The notes under the pieces were generated by a model. It had not been told where the DNA came from. It ran no database searches and saw nothing but the letters and a program-made list of their open reading frames with translations. Below, in pieces: positions 53,248 through 62,739 of a DNA stretch of 64,000 nucleotides. Made by a program: the position numbers and the translations under genes. Each line of letters begins with the position of its first letter. Positions within the stretch are counted from its first letter, which is position 1. This stretch comes from Sporichthya polymorpha DSM 43042 (GTDB lineage: Bacteria > Actinomycetota > Actinomycetes > Sporichthyales > Sporichthyaceae), in assembly GCF_000384115.1 (NCBI RefSeq), contig NZ_KB913029.1, forward strand, positions 5,059,057-5,123,056. The letters run 5' to 3'.

Positions 53248-55223
53248 TGCCAGTCTCCTCCGGCGAAGTCCGTACCTGCCCAGGTACGCCCAGCCCATGA
53301 GACGCCGGCCCAGGTGCGTCCGTTCCACGTTCCACCGGCCCAAGTCCGGCCATTCCAGGACCCATCCGCCCAAGTCCGGCCGGCCCAGGTCCGTCCGGCC
53401 CAGGTGCGACCCAGCCATTCGGTGGATGCCCAGGTGCGCCCGGCCCAGGTCCGGCCCGCCCACGTGGAGCCGTTCCAGGTGCCGCCGTTCCAGGCGTGAC
53501 CGGCGGCGGCAGCCTTCGCATGGGTCGCGGAGTTGAACGGTTTGCCGAAGATGTCCCGTTCGCCGGTCAGCGGTTTCCCGTCGAGCTCGAGGTGATCCTG
53601 CCCACGTGCGCCCTCGAGCGTCCCGGTGCCCTTGGCCCGCGGGGCGGTGACCCGGCCGTTCAGCAGACCGTTGAGCAGCCCGGCCGCCGGCTCGATGAGG
53701 TTGCCGACCAGCGGCGGGGACGTCAGCGCGGCAACGAGGGCCGGGACGCCGAGCTGCAGCAGCCCGTGCCCCTGGGCCCGCGGGTCGGCGACGACGAGGC
53801 CGAGGCCGAGCGTCGCCGTCAGGAGCTTGACCTGCTCCGGGGTGAGGTTCGGGCGGGCGGAGATCAGCGCCGCGATCGCCCCGGACGCGACCGCCGCCGC
53901 CTGCGACGTGCCGCTGCCGCGGAAGAATCGGCCGGCGAAGGCGCCCTTCTCCCCGTACGCGGTGTCGATGTACGAGCCGGGGACGCGCAGGCTCTGGACG
54001 CTCTTGCCCGGCGCGACGATGTCGGGGTTGCGCTTGCTGTCCCCGCGCGAGGAGAACTCCGGGATCGTGTCGTCGAGCGTCGAGGCCGTGCCCTTGGTGT
54101 CGTCCGCACCGACGGCGAGGATGTGGGGGTTGCGCGCCGGGTTCGTCAGGCGGCCGTCGGCGAAGCCGGAGTTGCCGGCCGACACCACGACGACGATGCC
54201 CTTGCGCCAGGCGACCTCGACCGCGTGGGCGAGCGGGTCGACGACGTAGTCCTGGGTCCCGTCGGTGCCGAAGCTCAGGTTGAGGACCCGGATGTTCATC
54301 CCGGGGTCCTTCGCGTGCTGCACGACCCAGTCGATCGCCGCGAGGATCTGCGAGACGTCGGTCGCGCCGTGGGCGTCGGCGGCCTTCACACTGATGATGC
54401 GCGCGTCCGGCGCCATGCCGGCGAAGCCCTCGCACGAGCCCGACTTCTTGGTGTCGACGCTCGCGTCCTTGCCGGCGATGATCCCGGCCATGTGGGTGCC
54501 GTGGCCGAACGTGTCGAGATAGCGGGTGCTCGAGTTCTGCGACTCGGGCGTCAGGTCCGGACCGTGGATCACCTTTCCGGGCGCGTTCAGCCCGGGGACC
54601 GGCGCGACCCCGGAGTCGATCAGCGCGACGTCGACGCCCTGGCCGGTCCCGCCCTGCCGCCACATCGGCCGGACCCCGACCAGCTTCGCGATGTTGCACA
54701 GCGAGTTCGGGTCCGCCGCGGCGTCGTAGGACTGCCCGGCTCCCCCGTCGTGCGTCGGTCCCGCGGGGGTGCTCTTCGGCTTCGCCTTGGTGCCGGTCGA
54801 CTTCGTCGGCTTTCTCGTCGGGGACGCCGTCGGGGGCTTCGACGCGTTCTTCGGGGAAGTCGTCGTTCCGGGCGCCGGGGTGGCGGTCGCACCCGCGGGG
54901 GCGGGGACGTCGACGTCCGGGGTCAGGGCGGCGACGCGACCATCGGCGGCGAGGGCGGTGGCGGCGTCGGCGTCGAGGCGCACGGCGGCGCCGTCGAGAG
55001 AGTCGAACTCGCCGGTGACGGTCCCGCCCGCGGCGCGGACGTCGCGGAGCACGTCGTCCAGCTCGCCGGACTGGGCCCGCAGGACGTAGTCGCCGGCCGG
55101 GAGGCGCTCGGGGTCGGGCGACGGGGCGACCGCGACGACGGCGGCCGCGACCAGGGCGATCCCGGACAGACCGGCGACGAGGACGGACGCGCGCGGACCG
55201 GTTCTGCGGGCCCTGCGCGCCAT
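53244..55223 (-). CDS. S8 subtilisin-like protease with Trp-rich C-terminal repeats
   Basis: The 659-residue protein has a signal/anchor (VLVAGLSGIALVAAAVVAVA), an inhibitor-like prodomain (GDYVLRAQSGELDDVLRDVR), a Pro/Lys/Thr-rich linker and a subtilase domain. Catalytic motifs are DVALIDSGVAP (Asp ~203), GHGTHMAGIIAG (His ~241), SAGNSG, and GSGTSQAAAVASG (Ser ~438). From ~575 to the end it is a run of short repeats of the type W-A-G-R-T and W-N-G-x-T, 17 Trp in about 80 residues. ATG at 55223 starts the signal peptide. It overlaps the GGDEF-EAL gene by 4 bp. The repeats may bind glycans or the cell wall, by inference. Confidence 0.88.
   Translation of the reverse strand: MARRARRTGPRASVLVAGLSGIALVAAAVVAVAPSPDPERLPAGDYVLRAQSGELDDVLRDVRAAGGTVTGEFDSLDGAAVRLDADAATALAADGRVAALTPDVDVPAPAGATATPAPGTTTSPKNASKPPTASPTRKPTKSTGTKAKPKSTPAGPTHDGGAGQSYDAAADPNSLCNIAKLVGVRPMWRQGGTGQGVDVALIDSGVAPVPGLNAPGKVIHGPDLTPESQNSSTRYLDTFGHGTHMAGIIAGKDASVDTKKSGSCEGFAGMAPDARIISVKAADAHGATDVSQILAAIDWVVQHAKDPGMNIRVLNLSFGTDGTQDYVVDPLAHAVEVAWRKGIVVVVSAGNSGFADGRLTNPARNPHILAVGADDTKGTASTLDDTIPEFSSRGDSKRNPDIVAPGKSVQSLRVPGSYIDTAYGEKGAFAGRFFRGSGTSQAAAVASGAIAALISARPNLTPEQVKLLTATLGLGLVVADPRAQGHGLLQLGVPALVAALTSPPLVGNLIEPAAGLLNGLLNGRVTAPRAKGTGTLEGARGQDHLELDGKPLTGERDIFGKPFNSATHAKAAAAGHAWNGGTWNGSTWAGRTWAGRTWASTEWLGRTWAGRTWAGRTWADGSWNGRTWAGGTWNGRTWAGVSWAGRTWAGTDFAGGDWQ
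53250..53500 (-). repeat. 15-bp coding repeats for the Trp-rich tail of the subtilase
   Basis: Units of about 15 bp coding for TWAGR, TWNGR or close variants repeat some 16 times with few differences. Near-identical adjacent units make this stretch prone to slipped-strand or unequal recombination, so copy number may vary between strains. Confidence 0.75.
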
Positions 55224-55373
55224 TGCCGTGCCTCCCCTGGTGCGTCCTCCGGGCAAGGAGGACGTAGGGAGGATCGGTCCGCCCCGCCGGTCACTTGAGC
55301 GTCGCGGCGCTCCAACGTGAGGAGGTTTCGAACCGGCCCCGTCAGGCGCGGCACAGATCACCGCCCGCACCGC

Positions 55374-55434
55374 CCCGAAAGCGCAGTACGGCACCGAAAT
55401 TTTGCTTCCGCGGGTGCCGTAGTGCACTTTCGGG
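55374..55434. promoter_or_regulatory. Hairpin ending in the hrpA ribosome binding site
   Basis: CCCGAAAGCGCAGTACGGCACC at 55374-55395 (given here as CCCGAAAGCGCA plus GTACGGCACC) pairs with 55413-55434 with two mismatches and a 17-nt loop. The right arm ends CTTTCGGG, directly in the GGGAG before the ATG at 55439. If transcribed, the fold would sequester the ribosome site. It lies in the divergent gap between the subtilase and hrpA. Confidence 0.55.
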
Positions 55435-55438
55435 AGTA

Positions 55439-58400
55439 ATGGCCCGCCAGACACCCCTCGACCCCGAGACCCGAGCGCAGCTCCGCGCGCTGCGGGAGCA
55501 GCTGGACACCCTGACGCTGCGTGACGCGCACCGGCTCGGCCGCCGGCTGGACGCGCTGCGCCGGCGCACGGAGCCGGCGGCCCTGGCGAAGCTGACCGAC
55601 GACGTCGCGACCGCCGCGGTGCGGGCCGAGCTGCGGGCGACCGCGCGGCCGGAGATCACGTATCCCGAGGAGCTGCCGATCAGCGCCCGGCGGGACGACA
55701 TCGCCGCGGCGATCCGCGACTCCCAGGTCGTCGTGGTCGCCGGCGAGACCGGGTCGGGCAAGACGACGCAGCTGCCGAAGATCTGCCTCGAGCTCGGCCG
55801 CGGCGTCCGCGGGCTGATCGGCCACACGCAGCCGCGGCGCCTCGCGGCGCGGACCGTGGCCGACCGGATCGCCGACGAGCTCGGCACGAACCTGGGTGAG
55901 ACGGTCGGGTACCAGATCCGCTTCACCGACCGGGTCGGCGAGAACACGCTGGTGAAGCTGATGACCGACGGCATCCTCCTGGCCGAGATCCAGCGCGACC
56001 GGCGGCTCCTCGGCTACGACACCCTCATCATCGATGAGGCGCACGAGCGCAGTCTCAACATCGACTTCATCCTCGGCTACCTGCGCCAGCTGCTGCCCGC
56101 GCGGCCGGACCTGAAGATCGTCATCACCTCCGCGACCATCGACCCCGAGCGGTTCGCGCGGCACTTCGCCTCCCCCGGCGGCCGGCCGGCGCCGATCATC
56201 GAGGTGTCCGGCCGGACCTACCCGGTGGAGGTCCGCTACCGCCCGCTGGTCTCGGACACCGAGAACGAGCGCCGGGACGACCGCGCCGAGCCGCACGACA
56301 TGCCCGCCGGGGTCTGCGACGCCGTCGAAGAGCTCTTCCGTGAGGGGCCGGGCGACGTCCTGGTCTTCCTCTCCGGCGAGCGCGAGATCCGGGACACTGC
56401 CGACGCCCTGCGGGGCCGGCTCCGACCTGACGCACGGTCAGGCCTGCCGGTGGAAATCTTGCCCCTCTACGCCCGGCTGTCGAACGCGGACCAGCACCGG
56501 GTGTTCGCGCCGCACTCCGGCCGGCGGGTGGTGCTCGCGACCAACGTGGCCGAGACGTCGCTGACGGTGCCGGGGATCCGGTACGTCGTGGACGCCGGCA
56601 CCGCGCGCATCTCCCGGTACAGCACGCGCCGCAAGGTGCAGCGGCTGCCGATCGAGGCGATCTCGCAGGCCTCGGCGAACCAGCGCGCGGGTCGCTGCGG
56701 TCGTGTCGCCGAGGGCATCTGCGTCCGGTTGTACTCGGAGGAGGACTACCTCGGCCGACCGGAGTTCACCGAGCCGGAGATCCTGCGGACGAACCTGGCG
56801 AGCGTCATTCTGCAGATGACGGCGATCGGGCTGGGGGACGTCGCGGCGTTCCCGTTCGTCGACCCGCCGGACCGGCGCAGCGTCGCGGACGGCGTCGCGC
56901 TGCTGGAGGAGCTCGGAGCGCTGACGCCCGCGGGCGCGCTGACGCCGGTCGGGCGGAAGCTGGCCCAGCTGCCGGTGGACCCGCGGATCGGGCGGATGAT
57001 CCTCGAGGCCGACCGGTACGGCGTGCTGCGCGAGGTCATCATCATCGCGGCGGCGCTGTCGATCCAGGACCCGCGCGAGCGCCCGGTCGAGGCCCAGGAG
57101 GCCGCGCGCGCCAAGCACGCGCGCTTCAATGACCCGACGTCAGATTTTCTTGCCTACCTGAACCTGTGGACCTACCTGCGCGAGCAGCAGCGGGAGCTGT
57201 CCTCCGCGAAGTTCCGCAAGCTCTGCGCAGCGGACTACCTGCACTACCTGCGGGTGCGCGAGTGGCAGGACCTCGTCGCGCAATTGCGGGAGGTGGCGGG
57301 GCAGATCGGGCTGCGCTGGAACTCGAACCCCGGCGACCCGCAGAAGGTCCACCTCGCGCTCCTGACCGGGCTGCTGACGCAGATCGGGAACCAGGACGTC
57401 GACGGCGCGAAGGGCTCGTCGCGGGAGTTCGTCGGCACCCGCAACACGCGGTTCTCGATCTTCCCCGGATCGGCGCTGGCGAAGAAGCCGCCGAAGTGGG
57501 TGATGGCGGCCGAGCTCGTCGAGACCTCCCGGCTGTTCGCCCGCACGGTGGCGAGGATCGAGCCGGAGTGGGTCGAGCCGCTCGCGGAGCACCTGGTCAA
57601 GCGGAACTACTCCGAGCCGCACTGGGAGCGCAAGCGCGGCGCCGTCGTCGCCTACGAGCGCGTGACGCTGCACGGGCTGACGTTGGTCGCGGGACGCAAG
57701 GTCGACTACGCGCGCATCGATCCCGGCCTGTGCCGCGAGTTGTTTCTCCGGCACGCGCTGGTCGAGGGCGGCTGGGAGACCCACCACGCGTTCTTCGCGC
57801 ACAACCAGGCGCTCCGGGAGGCGGTCGAGGAGCTGGAGCACCGGTCGCGCCGGCGCGGCCTGGTCGTCGACGACGAGACGCTGTTCGCGTTCTACGACGC
57901 GCGGATCCCCGACGACGTCGTCTCGGCGCGGCACTTCGACGCCTGGTGGAAGAAGACGCGGCGCACGCAGCCGAACCTGCTCGACGCGGACCCGGAGCTG
58001 CTGCTCTCCGACCGCGGGAGCACGGTGTCCCGCGACGACTACCCGGACACGTGGACCGCGCGCACCGCCGCGGGGCCGGAGACGTTCGCGCTCAGTTACC
58101 AGTTCGAGCCGGGGACGGACGCGGACGGCGTCACCGTGCTCATCCCGCTCTCGGTGCTGAACCGCGTCTCCCCCGTCGGGTTCGACTGGCAGGTGCCGGG
58201 CCTGCGTTCCGAACTCGTGACGGCGCTGATCCGCTCGCTGCCCAAGCCGATCCGGCGCAGCTTCGTCCCCGCGCCGGACCACGCCGCCGCCGTTCTGCCG
58301 CGGCTCGACCCGAACGCCGGCGAGCCGATCACGACCGCGCTGGAGCGGGAGCTCGGCGCGCGCAACGGCGTCCCCATCGACCCGGAGGATTGGGACTGGG

Positions 58401-59419
58401 AGCGCGTCCCGCCCCACCTGCGCATGACGTTCCGGGTCGAGGACGAGCGGGGCAAGGCGCTCGGCGAGGGCAAGGACCTCGCCGCGCTCGCGGCGCAACT
58501 CGCGCCGACGGTGGCGTCGATGGTCGCCGCCGGCGCCGCGGCGCTGGAGCAGCCGGCGCTCGCCGGGTGGCCGGACCTGCCCGCGGGGGCGGTGCCGGAG
58601 ACCTACTCCCGCGTCCAGGACGGGCGCGTGGTCGAGGGCTACCCCGCCCTCGTCGACGAGAACGGCACCGCCGCACTGCGCGTGCTGCCGGACGCGCAAG
58701 CCGCGCGCGCGGCGATGGCCGGCGGGGTGCGGCGGCTGCTGCTCACCGAGGTCAGTCCGCCGGTGAAGGCGGTGCTCGGCCGCCTGCCGAACCGGGCCAA
58801 GCTCGCGCTCGCGGCCGCCCCCCACGAGAACGGATCGGCGTTGTTCGCCGACTGCGCCGACGCCGCGGTGGACGCGATCGTCGCGGCCCACGGTGGTCCC
58901 GTGCGCGACGCCGCCGGGTACGCCGCACTGCTCGCCGCGGTGCGGGCCGAGCTGCCGGCGCGGTTCGAGGCGGTTGTGGGGCAGGTCGTCACGATTCTGA
59001 CGGTTGCTCAGGAAGTGGACGCCGCGCTCGCCCGCGCCGGCGACTCAGCGTCCGTCCTCGACATGCGGGCGCAATACACCGGGCTGCTCCACCCCGGCTT
59101 CGTCGCCGAGGCCGGGGCCGACCGGCTCCCCCACGTCGCCCGCTACCTGCGCGGCATCGGCCGCCGGCTCGACAAGCTGAACGAGAACCCCGAGCGTGAC
59201 GCCGCCCGGATGGCCCAGGTCGCACAGCTGTCGCGCGAGTACGCCGACCTCGTCGCCGCCCTCCCGCCGGCCCGGCGCACCGACCCCGACGTCGTCGCGA
59301 TCCGCTGGATGCTCGAGGAGCTCCGGATCAGCCTGTTCGCCCAGACCCTCGGCACCGCCCACACGGTCTCCGAGAAGCGGATCCTCGCCGCCATGGACGC
59401 CGCCGAGTCCGCGGGATGA
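55439..59419 (+). CDS. hrpA: HrpA-type ATP-dependent RNA helicase
   Basis: The 1326-residue DEAH-box helicase has Walker A GETGSGKTTQL (~103), IIDEAHERSLNIDF (~199), SATIDPERFARHF and the C-half motifs TNVAETSLTVPGIRYV and QRAGRCGR. The helicase-associated and OB domains follow, then a long HrpA-specific C-terminus. Length is normal for HrpA. It remodels RNA or ribonucleoprotein; a role at collided ribosomes is known for relatives. The start at 55439 follows GGGAG and is partly hidden in a hairpin. Confidence 0.93.
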   Translation: MARQTPLDPETRAQLRALREQLDTLTLRDAHRLGRRLDALRRRTEPAALAKLTDDVATAAVRAELRATARPEITYPEELPISARRDDIAAAIRDSQVVVVAGETGSGKTTQLPKICLELGRGVRGLIGHTQPRRLAARTVADRIADELGTNLGETVGYQIRFTDRVGENTLVKLMTDGILLAEIQRDRRLLGYDTLIIDEAHERSLNIDFILGYLRQLLPARPDLKIVITSATIDPERFARHFASPGGRPAPIIEVSGRTYPVEVRYRPLVSDTENERRDDRAEPHDMPAGVCDAVEELFREGPGDVLVFLSGEREIRDTADALRGRLRPDARSGLPVEILPLYARLSNADQHRVFAPHSGRRVVLATNVAETSLTVPGIRYVVDAGTARISRYSTRRKVQRLPIEAISQASANQRAGRCGRVAEGICVRLYSEEDYLGRPEFTEPEILRTNLASVILQMTAIGLGDVAAFPFVDPPDRRSVADGVALLEELGALTPAGALTPVGRKLAQLPVDPRIGRMILEADRYGVLREVIIIAAALSIQDPRERPVEAQEAARAKHARFNDPTSDFLAYLNLWTYLREQQRELSSAKFRKLCAADYLHYLRVREWQDLVAQLREVAGQIGLRWNSNPGDPQKVHLALLTGLLTQIGNQDVDGAKGSSREFVGTRNTRFSIFPGSALAKKPPKWVMAAELVETSRLFARTVARIEPEWVEPLAEHLVKRNYSEPHWERKRGAVVAYERVTLHGLTLVAGRKVDYARIDPGLCRELFLRHALVEGGWETHHAFFAHNQALREAVEELEHRSRRRGLVVDDETLFAFYDARIPDDVVSARHFDAWWKKTRRTQPNLLDADPELLLSDRGSTVSRDDYPDTWTARTAAGPETFALSYQFEPGTDADGVTVLIPLSVLNRVSPVGFDWQVPGLRSELVTALIRSLPKPIRRSFVPAPDHAAAVLPRLDPNAGEPITTALERELGARNGVPIDPEDWDWERVPPHLRMTFRVEDERGKALGEGKDLAALAAQLAPTVASMVAAGAAALEQPALAGWPDLPAGAVPETYSRVQDGRVVEGYPALVDENGTAALRVLPDAQAARAAMAGGVRRLLLTEVSPPVKAVLGRLPNRAKLALAAAPHENGSALFADCADAAVDAIVAAHGGPVRDAAGYAALLAAVRAELPARFEAVVGQVVTILTVAQEVDAALARAGDSASVLDMRAQYTGLLHPGFVAEAGADRLPHVARYLRGIGRRLDKLNENPERDAARMAQVAQLSREYADLVAALPPARRTDPDVVAIRWMLEELRISLFAQTLGTAHTVSEKRILAAMDAAESAG

Positions 59420-59431
59420 GGTCCCGCCGGG

Positions 59432-60892
59432 TCAGCCGGCGGGGACGGTGATGAGCTGGTCGACGGGGGCGAAGTCGTCGCGGAGGACCTCGGCGTCGCG
59501 GGCGAACTGGGTGACCTGGGGGCCGGTGCGGACGGCGAACTGGCCGACGTTGTTCTCGATCGCGTCGGCGAAGGCCGGGAGCGGAGCGTCGGAGGCGACG
59601 ATCACGATGTTGCCGCCGCCGGTGGAGTCGAAGACCGCCGGGTAGGAGACGAGCGCGACGTGGCGGAACACCGAGGCGACGGTCGCGACCTCGGCCCGGG
59701 CGAAGTCGGCGGGCCAGTAGTCGATGACGTTGACCAGGTACAGGCCGTCGGGGCCGACCACGCGGCGAACGTCCTCCACGACCTCACGGGTCGTCAGGTG
59801 CCACGGGACCGCGATGCCGCCGAAGGCGTCCATCACCACGGCGTCCCAGGAGTTGTCCGGCTGGGCGGTGAGAGCGGTCCGGCCGTCGCGGATCGAGACC
59901 TCGATGCCGTCCCCGGTGACGAGCCCGAGCTCCTTGCGGTCGATGTCGATGACGCCGGAGTCGATCTCGACGATCAGGTTGTCGCTGCCGGGCCGGGTGG
60001 CGTCGACGTACCGCGGCAGGGTCGCGCCGCCACCACCGATGTGCAGCGCGCGCACCGGCTGCCCCGGCGGGCGCAGCGCGTCGAACACGGCGCCGAGCGT
60101 GCGGATGTAGGCGAACTCCAGATGGGTCGGGTCGGCAAGGTCGACGTACGAGTGGCGCAGGGTGTCGAGCTGCAGGACGCGGCCGGTCGGTCGGTCCGGG
60201 TCGACGACGACCTTCGCGCAGTGGTACGCGGTCTCGGTGTCGCACGGTTGCGGAGCGATCACGAACGCGCCCGCGCCGATCACCGCCGCGCTGGTACCGC
60301 CCGCGGCCGCGGCCTTGAGCTGGGTCCGCGCGGCCACCGCGATGCCGAGCACGATCAGCCCGATGCCGAGGGCGTAGAAGATCCGCGACGTCGGGGCCGA
60401 GGAGACCAGCACGAACCCGGTGACGAAGGTGCCGACCAGCGCGCCCACCGTCCCCGTCGCGGACAGCATGCCGACGACCGACCCGGTCTTGTCGAGCGTG
60501 CCGAGCTGGGTCTTCACGACCATCGGCGTCACCGCGGAGAGCAACGCCGCGGGGAACAGCACGGCGATCGCGGCCATCGTGAGCACGGCCCCGTCGTCGT
60601 TGCCGGTGATCGCCTCGCCGGTCGCGCGGATGGCCGGGACGATCAGCAGCGTCAGGCCGCCGGCGGCGATGATGGCCGGGCCGATCATCTTCCGCGGGTC
60701 CCAGCGGTCGGCCGCGACGCCGCCGAGCCAGGACCCGAGCGCGATCGCCGCGAGGGCGAACCCGATGACGGCGGTGCTCACCTCGAGTGTGATGCCGGCG
60801 TAGGGCGCGACCAGCCGGAGGCTGAGGATCTCCAGGACGAGAACCGCCGCCGAGCTGACGAAGACCAGGACGCCACCGAGGAGCGGGCTCAT
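59432..60892 (-). CDS. Fused membrane / spermidine-synthase-like protein
   Basis: The 486-residue protein has about seven N-terminal transmembrane segments (GVLVFVSSAAVLVLEILSLR onward) and a C-terminal Rossmann domain like spermidine synthase (ALHIGGGGATLPRYVDATRP; DAVVMDAFGGIAVPWHLTTR). Fused membrane polyamine-synthase-like proteins of this kind are common in actinobacteria. The catalytic Asp equivalents are partly present, but the substrate is unknown. Its ATG overlaps the preceding methyltransferase gene stop by 4 bp. Confidence 0.85.
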   Translation of the reverse strand: MSPLLGGVLVFVSSAAVLVLEILSLRLVAPYAGITLEVSTAVIGFALAAIALGSWLGGVAADRWDPRKMIGPAIIAAGGLTLLIVPAIRATGEAITGNDDGAVLTMAAIAVLFPAALLSAVTPMVVKTQLGTLDKTGSVVGMLSATGTVGALVGTFVTGFVLVSSAPTSRIFYALGIGLIVLGIAVAARTQLKAAAAGGTSAAVIGAGAFVIAPQPCDTETAYHCAKVVVDPDRPTGRVLQLDTLRHSYVDLADPTHLEFAYIRTLGAVFDALRPPGQPVRALHIGGGGATLPRYVDATRPGSDNLIVEIDSGVIDIDRKELGLVTGDGIEVSIRDGRTALTAQPDNSWDAVVMDAFGGIAVPWHLTTREVVEDVRRVVGPDGLYLVNVIDYWPADFARAEVATVASVFRHVALVSYPAVFDSTGGGNIVIVASDAPLPAFADAIENNVGQFAVRTGPQVTQFARDAEVLRDDFAPVDQLITVPAG

Positions 60893-62367
60893 CGGCGCGC
60901 CTCCCCCGGGACGAGGAAGCCCTGGTCGACCAGGTCGCGGATCTGCGGCAGCAGCCGGGTCCGCATCGCGTCCTCCTCCTCGTCGAGCAGGGTCGCGACG
61001 GCGTCGACCAGCACGCCGGCGGGCGCCTGCCCGGTGCACGCGCCGACCAGGGCGGCGGTTGCGGTGTCGACCTGCACCGCCCGCCGCAGCCCGTGCGCCT
61101 GCCGGAGCACGACGTGCTGCGGGTCCTCCGCGCCCGGGTCGCCGATCAGCTCCTGCGTGACGTCGTCCGCGACGATCAGACGGGACGTCAGCAACGTGGC
61201 GTCGTCGCGGGTCCGCAGCCAGGAGACGCGGTCGAAGGCGTCGGCGACGTGCGGGCCGAGCGGGGTCTCGACGGCGTGCGGCCAGTCCTCGACGCGGTGG
61301 GTTCCGGTCGCCTCGGTGCGCCGCAGGCAGATCCAGCCGAAGCCGATCCCCTCGACCTGCTCCGCCTCCAGCGCGGTCAGCCAGGCGTCGTAGCGGTCGC
61401 GGTAGTCCGGCCCGGCGACGTCGCCGGCGTCGTGCAGCCAGAGCGAGACGTAGGCGGCCGGGTCGAGGATCTCCCGCTGCAGCGCCCACGCGTCGCAGTT
61501 GCCGGGCAGCCAGGCGCCGACGCGGTCGCGCCAGTCCTCGCCGCGGCGGTGGACCCAGTTCGCGAGGACCTGGCACCAGCCACCCTCCGACAGGTACCCG
61601 GGTGCCGCGCCGACAAGGCGCCGGCAGAGCTCGTCGCCCGCGAGCCCGCCGTCGCGGTACGTGCGCTGCCCGTCGCCGGCCCCGATCACGAACGGCGGGT
61701 TGGAGACGATCAGGTCGAAGCTCTCCCCCGCGACCGGGTCGAACAGCCCGCCCTCGCGCAACTCCACCGAGACCCCGGACAGGGCCGCCGACAGCGCCGC
61801 CAGCTCCAGTGCGCGCGGGAGGACGTCGGTGGCCACGACGGATCGCGCGTGCCGAGTCAGGTGCAGGGCCTGGACGCCGCAGCCGGTGCCCAGATCCAGG
61901 GCCCGCTCGACCGGGTGACGCACCGTCAGCTCCGCCAGCGACACCGACGCGCCGCCGACACCGAGGACGTGGTCGGCGGGAACCGGCCGGACGTTCCCGT
62001 CCAGCCCGGAGCCGAGGTCGGAGACGACGTAGAAGCCCTCGTCGTGGGGTCGGGCGTCGAGCCGGGCCCGGACCTCGTCGCCGGCGGTCTCGACCAGCCC
62101 GAGCCGCGTCGCGGCGTCCAGCGGCAGCGTGAGATCGGCGGCCGCGACGGTGTCCTGGAGCAGGAACAGACGGACCAGCGCGGCGAGCGGCGATGAGGCC
62201 GCGCGGGCGGCCCGGCGGGCTGGCACGGTCTCGTGCCGGGCGAGGGCCAGCTCGGCGACGGAGCCGAGCAGGTCGAAGACGCCGTCGGTGGTGTAGTCGG
62301 CCGCGGCGAACGCCTCCCGGATCCGGTCGATGTCCTGCGCGGTCTCGGGGTCGTTCAGCGCGATCAC
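60889..62367 (-). CDS. SAM-dependent methyltransferase with NPPF motif
   Basis: The 492-residue protein has a helical N-terminus (DIDRIREAFAAADYTTDGVF), a Rossmann fold with VERALDLGTGCGVQALHL, and LIVSNPPFVIG (~223), the signature of enzymes that methylate amino groups of bases or Gln. A long C-terminal region (~300-492) is of the DUF7059/DUF7782 type seen in actinobacterial methyltransferases. It may modify rRNA or a release factor; not determined. GTG at 62367 starts the family N-terminus. Confidence 0.85.
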   Translation of the reverse strand: MIALNDPETAQDIDRIREAFAAADYTTDGVFDLLGSVAELALARHETVPARRAARAASSPLAALVRLFLLQDTVAAADLTLPLDAATRLGLVETAGDEVRARLDARPHDEGFYVVSDLGSGLDGNVRPVPADHVLGVGGASVSLAELTVRHPVERALDLGTGCGVQALHLTRHARSVVATDVLPRALELAALSAALSGVSVELREGGLFDPVAGESFDLIVSNPPFVIGAGDGQRTYRDGGLAGDELCRRLVGAAPGYLSEGGWCQVLANWVHRRGEDWRDRVGAWLPGNCDAWALQREILDPAAYVSLWLHDAGDVAGPDYRDRYDAWLTALEAEQVEGIGFGWICLRRTEATGTHRVEDWPHAVETPLGPHVADAFDRVSWLRTRDDATLLTSRLIVADDVTQELIGDPGAEDPQHVVLRQAHGLRRAVQVDTATAALVGACTGQAPAGVLVDAVATLLDEEEDAMRTRLLPQIRDLVDQGFLVPGEARR

Positions 62368-62417
62368 GCGTCCATCTTGGTCCCCCGTGCCGGGGTTCCG
62401 GCTGGCAGGATGAGCTC

Positions 62418-62729
62418 GTGGCCTCCAAGGACGAGATCGACCGGCTGATCGCCGAGGCGGACGCCGCCCTCGGTCGGCCGCCGGCGGCTCCTCCGGTCCG
62501 GTCCCGGCGTGAGCCGGCACCCGTCGCCGACGCCGCCGTCGAGCGTCCCCCGGGCCGGTTCGAGGCGTCGCTGAAGGTCTCCGCCGTCTCCGGCGGGGTT
62601 GCGGCCGCACTGGTGTTCGCGACGTTCGCCGTGCTGCCGTTCCTCGGCGCGTTCTCCGGCGCCGCCGGGGCGTTCGTCGCGACGTTCGCGATCGTCCTCG
62701 GGCAGCGACTGTTCCGCCGGAAGACGTGA
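62418..62729 (+). CDS. Small two-span membrane protein
   Basis: The 103-residue protein has a charged N-terminal half (KDEIDRLIAEADAALG, Pro/Arg-rich) and two hydrophobic segments (GGVAAALVFATFAVLPFLGA and GAAGAFVATFAIVLGQRLF). AGGAT precedes the GTG start. It is divergent from the methyltransferase with 50 bp between starts and convergent with tetR. I do not recognise the family. Confidence 0.65.
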   Translation: MASKDEIDRLIAEADAALGRPPAAPPVRSRREPAPVADAAVERPPGRFEASLKVSAVSGGVAAALVFATFAVLPFLGAFSGAAGAFVATFAIVLGQRLFRRKT

Positions 62730-62739
62730 GCCGGCGCCT

